Shown piece by piece: positions 35,145-38,321 of a DNA stretch of 38,321 nucleotides (its first letter is position 1; the number at the start of each line of letters is the position of its first letter). The notes beneath the pieces were generated by a model. It was not told the DNA's origin and did not search any database. It saw only the letters and a list, made by a program, of their open reading frames with translations. The position numbers and the translations under genes were made by a program. The stretch covers positions 1 through 38,321 of the forward strand of contig CACDQT010000003.1 in the NCBI GenBank assembly GCA_902554995.1, written 5' to 3'. This DNA is from an uncultured Pelagibacteraceae bacterium (GTDB lineage Bacteria; Pseudomonadota; Alphaproteobacteria; Pelagibacterales; Pelagibacteraceae).

Positions 35145-36485
35145 ATGAGAAATCTAATTATTTTATTTTTAATATTTATAATACCTAGTAAAGCATTAGG
35201 TTTAATCGAGGTAGATATTACCAGAGGAAATTTGAATCCACTGCCTATTGCAGTATCACCATTATCAATTGATGATGAGTCAAAAAAGGGTTTTGAGAAA
35301 ACTTTAAAGAAAAAAGATATTGGTTCAGAAATTTCTAAAGTTATCGAAAAAAATTTGAAAACTTCAGGTCTTTTTAATCCATTAGATAAAAATGCTTTTC
35401 TTCAAGCACCTGATATTGCTCACCTAAAACCACGTTTTGAGGATTGGAATTTAATTAAAGCTCAAGCTTTAATAACAGGTAAAGTAAAAAATGTTGATGA
35501 TAAAATTAGAGTCGAGTTTAGATTGTGGGATGTGCTGGCTGGAAAAGAAATGATGGCTCTAGCATTTACGACAGTGCCAAACAACTGGAGACGTGTTGGT
35601 CATATAATAACAGACAAAGTTTATGAGAGATTAACTGGAGAAAAAGGTTATTTTGATACTAGGATAATCTATGTTGCTGAAGAGGGTCCAAAAACAAAGA
35701 GAATTAAAAAATTAGCCATCATGGATCAAGATGGTGCAAATAATAAATTCTTAACTTTAGGAAATGAACTTGTTTTGACACCAAGATTTAATCCTACAAG
35801 CCAAATGGTAACATATCTATCTTATTTTAGAAATTTACCTAGAGTCTATCTTCTTGATATAGAAACTGGTATTCAAGAAGTGGTAGGAGATTTTCCAGGA
35901 ATGACTTTTGCTCCTAGATTTTCTCCAGATGGAAAAAAAATTATAATGAGTTTTGCTAAGGATGGAAATTCAGATATTTATACAATGGATTTAGAAAATA
36001 GAATTGTAGAGAAAATTACCAATCATCCATCTATAGATACTTCACCATCTTATTCTCCAGATGGAAAATTTATTTGTTTTAACTCTGACAGAAGTGGGTA
36101 CCAACAAATTTATGTCATGAAAAGTGATGGTAGCAATGTTAAAAGAATTTCTTTTGGAAATGGTTTATATGGCACCCCTGTTTGGTCTCCAAGAGGTGAT
36201 TTAATCGCTTTTACAAAATTACATAAAGGTAAATTCTACATCGGTGTGATGAGAACTGATGGATCTGGTGAGAGATTGTTGACAGAAAATTTTTATCAAG
36301 AAGCTCCTTCCTGGTCGCCTAATGGACGAGTTCTAATTTTTTATAGAGAGACTAAAACTGATGATAAAGGAGAGGGTTTTTCTGCTAAATTGTGGTCAAT
36401 TGATTTAACAGGCTACAATGAAAGGCTTGTAGATACCCCGACTGATGCATCAGACCCATCATGGTCATCTTTATTAAGCAATTAA
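35145..36485 (+). CDS. tolB: Tol-Pal system beta-propeller protein TolB
   Basis: Periplasmic protein of 446 residues with a signal peptide (about 1-19, likely cut after KALG), an N-terminal alpha/beta domain (to about 165) and a C-terminal propeller with repeated (S/N)PDGK or (S/N)PxG(R/D) PD40 motifs. It binds Pal and is released from it by TolA. It lies 9 bases after tolA. The 85-base gap before pal holds no clear terminator. Confidence 0.96.
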   Translation: MRNLIILFLIFIIPSKALGLIEVDITRGNLNPLPIAVSPLSIDDESKKGFEKTLKKKDIGSEISKVIEKNLKTSGLFNPLDKNAFLQAPDIAHLKPRFEDWNLIKAQALITGKVKNVDDKIRVEFRLWDVLAGKEMMALAFTTVPNNWRRVGHIITDKVYERLTGEKGYFDTRIIYVAEEGPKTKRIKKLAIMDQDGANNKFLTLGNELVLTPRFNPTSQMVTYLSYFRNLPRVYLLDIETGIQEVVGDFPGMTFAPRFSPDGKKIIMSFAKDGNSDIYTMDLENRIVEKITNHPSIDTSPSYSPDGKFICFNSDRSGYQQIYVMKSDGSNVKRISFGNGLYGTPVWSPRGDLIAFTKLHKGKFYIGVMRTDGSGERLLTENFYQEAPSWSPNGRVLIFYRETKTDDKGEGFSAKLWSIDLTGYNERLVDTPTDASDPSWSSLLSN

Positions 36486-36559
36486 CTGAAAATATGTTGA
36501 TTTTTTACCTTGAAACATTTAATTAGTTGTGAAAAAGTTAGTAATAAGAAATATTGACC

Positions 36560-36565
36560 AAGGAG
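36560..36565 (+). promoter_or_regulatory. Shine-Dalgarno AAGGAG that sets the pal start
   Basis: AAGGAG lies five bases before ATG at 36571. It supports this ATG over the in-frame GTG/TTG-type start at 36529, which would put 14 residues before the lipoprotein signal. Confidence 0.75.
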
Positions 36566-36570
36566 CATTA

Positions 36571-37050
36571 ATGAAATTGAACAAAATTTTAAAAAACACT
36601 TTTTTAGTATTATTTGCATGTTTAGTGTTGTCTGCTTGCGCAACATCAAAAAAATCTACGGGACAAATGCAAGGAGATGTTTACACTGGAACTGATACAG
36701 TTGAATATTTAGCTTCAGGTGTTCCTGACAGAGTTTTCTTTGCAACTAATGAGTCAGTTTTGACTACTGCATCAAGAGAAACTTTAAGAAAACAAGCAGC
36801 ATGGTTAAGAAAAAATTCTGATATTACAATCGTGCTTGAAGGACATGCTGATGAAAGAGGAACTAGAGAATATAACTTAGCATTAGGTGAAAGAAGAGCA
36901 AATGCTGCTAAAGATTATTTGATGACTTATGGAATTTCCTCTAACAGAATTTCAGTTCTAAGTTATGGAAAAGAAAGACCAGTTGACTCTGGTTCTAATC
37001 CTTTGGCTTGGTCAAAAAACAGAAGATCTGTTACAGTAAAAGCAAATTAA
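36571..37050 (+). CDS. pal: Peptidoglycan-associated lipoprotein Pal
   Basis: Outer-membrane lipoprotein, 159 residues from the chosen ATG. A lipoprotein signal ends in the lipobox LSAC (Cys about residue 22). The C-terminal OmpA-like domain has FATNESVLT, EGHADERGTREYNLALGERR and the SYGKERP motif that bind peptidoglycan. It anchors the outer membrane and partners with TolB/TolA. It is followed by a strong terminator, so the transcript may largely end here. Confidence 0.97.
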   Translation: MKLNKILKNTFLVLFACLVLSACATSKKSTGQMQGDVYTGTDTVEYLASGVPDRVFFATNESVLTTASRETLRKQAAWLRKNSDITIVLEGHADERGTREYNLALGERRANAAKDYLMTYGISSNRISVLSYGKERPVDSGSNPLAWSKNRRSVTVKAN

Positions 37051-37064
37051 TTTTTAAAAAATTT

Positions 37065-37105
37065 AAGACCCTTAATTAATGCAATTAGTTAAGGGTCTTT
37101 TTTTT
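37065..37105 (+). terminator. Rho-independent terminator after pal
   Basis: AAGACCCTTAA (37065-37075) pairs with TTAAGGGTCTT (37089-37099); further A/T pairs extend the stem to about 15 bp around loop TGCAA (80-84). A run of T follows (37098-37105). It lies inside the tol-pal-cpoB-tilS gene order. Confidence 0.9.
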
Positions 37106-37134
37106 GCCATTATTTTAATCATAAGATTATTTTG

Positions 37135-38130
37135 ATGCGATACATTTTAAAAAAATTTAAAATTATTATATTTATTTTAAGTAATTTCTTTTTGATTACT
37201 TGTTCTTTCGCTGACAATCACAACATTTATGAGATAATAGATCAGCTACAGAAAGATATAAAGACTTTAGAAAAAGCAGTATACTCAGGATCAATAGAAT
37301 TAAATAGTGACAGTACAATAAATTTGAATTCTGATTTAGATAATAATTCAGAAGATGTTCTTACAAGACATTTATTAAAACTTTCAGAAATTGAAAATCA
37401 ATTTCAGGAACTTACAAATAAGTTTGAGGAAATAAATTTTAAATTAGACAAACTATCTAACAGAATGTCAAAAGTGCAAGCAGATAATCAAATTAGATTT
37501 CAGGACTTGGAAAATGTTGTGTCTTCTGATGCAACTACAAATAAATTAACAAAAAAAACAAATAATGAGCAAATGGAAGTTTTACCCGGAAGTTCTCAAC
37601 CTCAAGATTTGGGATCGATATCATATAAAGATACAGCGACAAATGAAACATCACAAAAAACAAATTCTGTAGACTCAACAGCTTTAGTAGTAACTGAAAC
37701 TTTTCAAGCTGAAGAAAAAATTCTTCCAAATGAGTCTCCAGATAAACAATATCAGTTTGCTACAAGCTTTTTAAAAGTTGGTGATTATTCAACTGCTGAA
37801 AGGGCATTCAGAGAGTTTGTTGATACAAATCCTGAGCATAATTTAGCTGGGAATGCTCAATATTGGTATGCAGAAACTTTTAGGATACGACAATTGTATA
37901 CAGATGCAGCCTCAGCATATTTAGAAGGTTATCAGAGATACCCTAAAGGTGAAAAAGCACCTATAAACTTATTAAAGCTTGGTGTATCAATGGTACAAAT
38001 TGGAGAAAAAGATCAAGGTTGCAAAATGATCAATGGTGTTGAAGAACAATATCCAGAGGCAAACCAATCTGTGATACAAAAAGCTAAATATGAGTCTCAG
38101 AAATTCGAATGCAACAACCAAAATTCCTAA
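37135..38130 (+). CDS. cpoB: Cell division coordinator CpoB (YbgF)
   Basis: Periplasmic Tol-Pal partner, 331 residues: signal peptide (about 1-24, likely cut after SFA; the CSFA cysteine makes a lipoprotein signal a weaker alternative), a coiled coil (about 70-130), a Ser/Thr/Asn-rich linker and C-terminal TPR repeats (QYQFATSFLKVGDYSTAERAF onward in pieces; AQYWYAETF; YQRYPKGEKAP). A TTG just upstream (37132) is a possible start, but the ATG is preferred. It follows the pal terminator, so it may have its own weak promoter or depend on read-through. Confidence 0.9.
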   Translation: MRYILKKFKIIIFILSNFFLITCSFADNHNIYEIIDQLQKDIKTLEKAVYSGSIELNSDSTINLNSDLDNNSEDVLTRHLLKLSEIENQFQELTNKFEEINFKLDKLSNRMSKVQADNQIRFQDLENVVSSDATTNKLTKKTNNEQMEVLPGSSQPQDLGSISYKDTATNETSQKTNSVDSTALVVTETFQAEEKILPNESPDKQYQFATSFLKVGDYSTAERAFREFVDTNPEHNLAGNAQYWYAETFRIRQLYTDAASAYLEGYQRYPKGEKAPINLLKLGVSMVQIGEKDQGCKMINGVEEQYPEANQSVIQKAKYESQKFECNNQNS

Positions 38131-38321
38131 ATTTTTAAGAGATAACTTAAACAATAAAAGAATAAATAAGATTTATAAAAAATTTGAGATCTCTTTAAAT
38201 TTAGATGAAAGTTTTGCAGTTGCTGTCTCAGGCGGTCCAGATAGTCTTGCTTTAGCTTTTTTATCTAAAATTTATGCAATTAAAAAAAATTTAAAGCCAA
38301 AGTTTTATATTATCGACCACA
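38090..38321 (+). CDS. tilS: tRNA(Ile)-lysidine synthetase (5' part, cut by window end)
   Basis: N-type ATP pyrophosphatase with the PP-loop SGGPDSLAL (from residue 47). It modifies C34 of tRNA-Ile(CAT) to lysidine. The frame's only good start is ATG 38090, inside cpoB (41-base overlap, different frame), giving MSLRNSNATTKIPKF as N-terminus. About 77 codons are present and the remainder lies beyond the window. The gene order pal-cpoB-tilS is common in alphaproteobacteria. Confidence 0.88.
   Translation, partial: MSLRNSNATTKIPKFLRDNLNNKRINKIYKKFEISLNLDESFAVAVSGGPDSLALAFLSKIYAIKKNLKPKFYIIDH

Noticed and set aside
36529-36570. In-frame 14-residue N-terminal extension of Pal
   Set aside because: The ATG at 36571 has a good AAGGAG five bases before it and starts a proper lipoprotein signal; the extension would bury the signal.

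Overview
The window looks like a piece of a SAR11 (Pelagibacterales, 'Candidatus Pelagibacter'-type) chromosome. The signs are very A+T-rich DNA, genes that overlap or sit a few bases apart, and alphaproteobacterial markers: TrcR/DUF1013, a three-gene proton-translocating transhydrogenase, a tiny aa3-oxidase subunit IV, and a coiled-coil gene next to zapA. The most diagnostic feature is a 5S rRNA gene with no 16S or 23S in the window, lying right after a surface-polysaccharide island. This is the layout known for hypervariable region 2 (HVR2) of SAR11 genomes, which separates 23S from 5S. The assignment rests on reading and recall; no search was run.

Region 1 (1-17654) is the polysaccharide island, almost all on the + strand and probably entered in mid-operon. 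It has a DesII-like radical SAM enzyme and a short Gfo/Idh/MocA oxidoreductase. It has CDP-glucose synthesis and dehydration (rfbF, rfbG) with an extra epimerase/reductase, and GDP-fucose synthesis (gmd, fcl). A galE-like epimerase and a 2-hydroxyacid dehydrogenase are also present. Four glycosyltransferases, a WecA/MraY-type initiating transferase, an ABC (MsbA/PglK-type) exporter, a Wzy/WaaL-type membrane protein and a large unknown membrane protein complete it. Together these would make nucleotide sugars, start a glycan on undecaprenyl phosphate, extend it, flip it, and polymerise or ligate it.

Region 2 (17655-21661) starts with a sigma70-like promoter placed for the orphan 5S rRNA, followed by rpmJ (L36), the small coxIV-like gene, pntAA-pntAB-pntB and a transaldolase. 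Converging on this block is the initiator tRNA-fMet gene.

Region 3 (21585-29788, minus strand) is one tightly packed run: tkt-gap-pgk-fba (central carbon), thiE, efp, suhB, rpmE, trcR, rpsU, tRNA-fMet. rpsU appears to start at an ATT codon just after a perfect GGAGGT.

Region 4 (29789-38321, plus strand) begins at a divergent promoter region. It holds a coiled-coil protein and zapA (division), 5-formyl-THF cyclo-ligase, a YmdB-type phosphoesterase, yebC and an atypical RuvC-fold nuclease. The Tol-Pal envelope system follows (tolQ, tolR, tolA, tolB, pal, terminator, cpoB), then the 5' end of tilS, cut by the window edge. No stretch above 300 bases lacks a gene. No integrase, transposase or CRISPR was seen.
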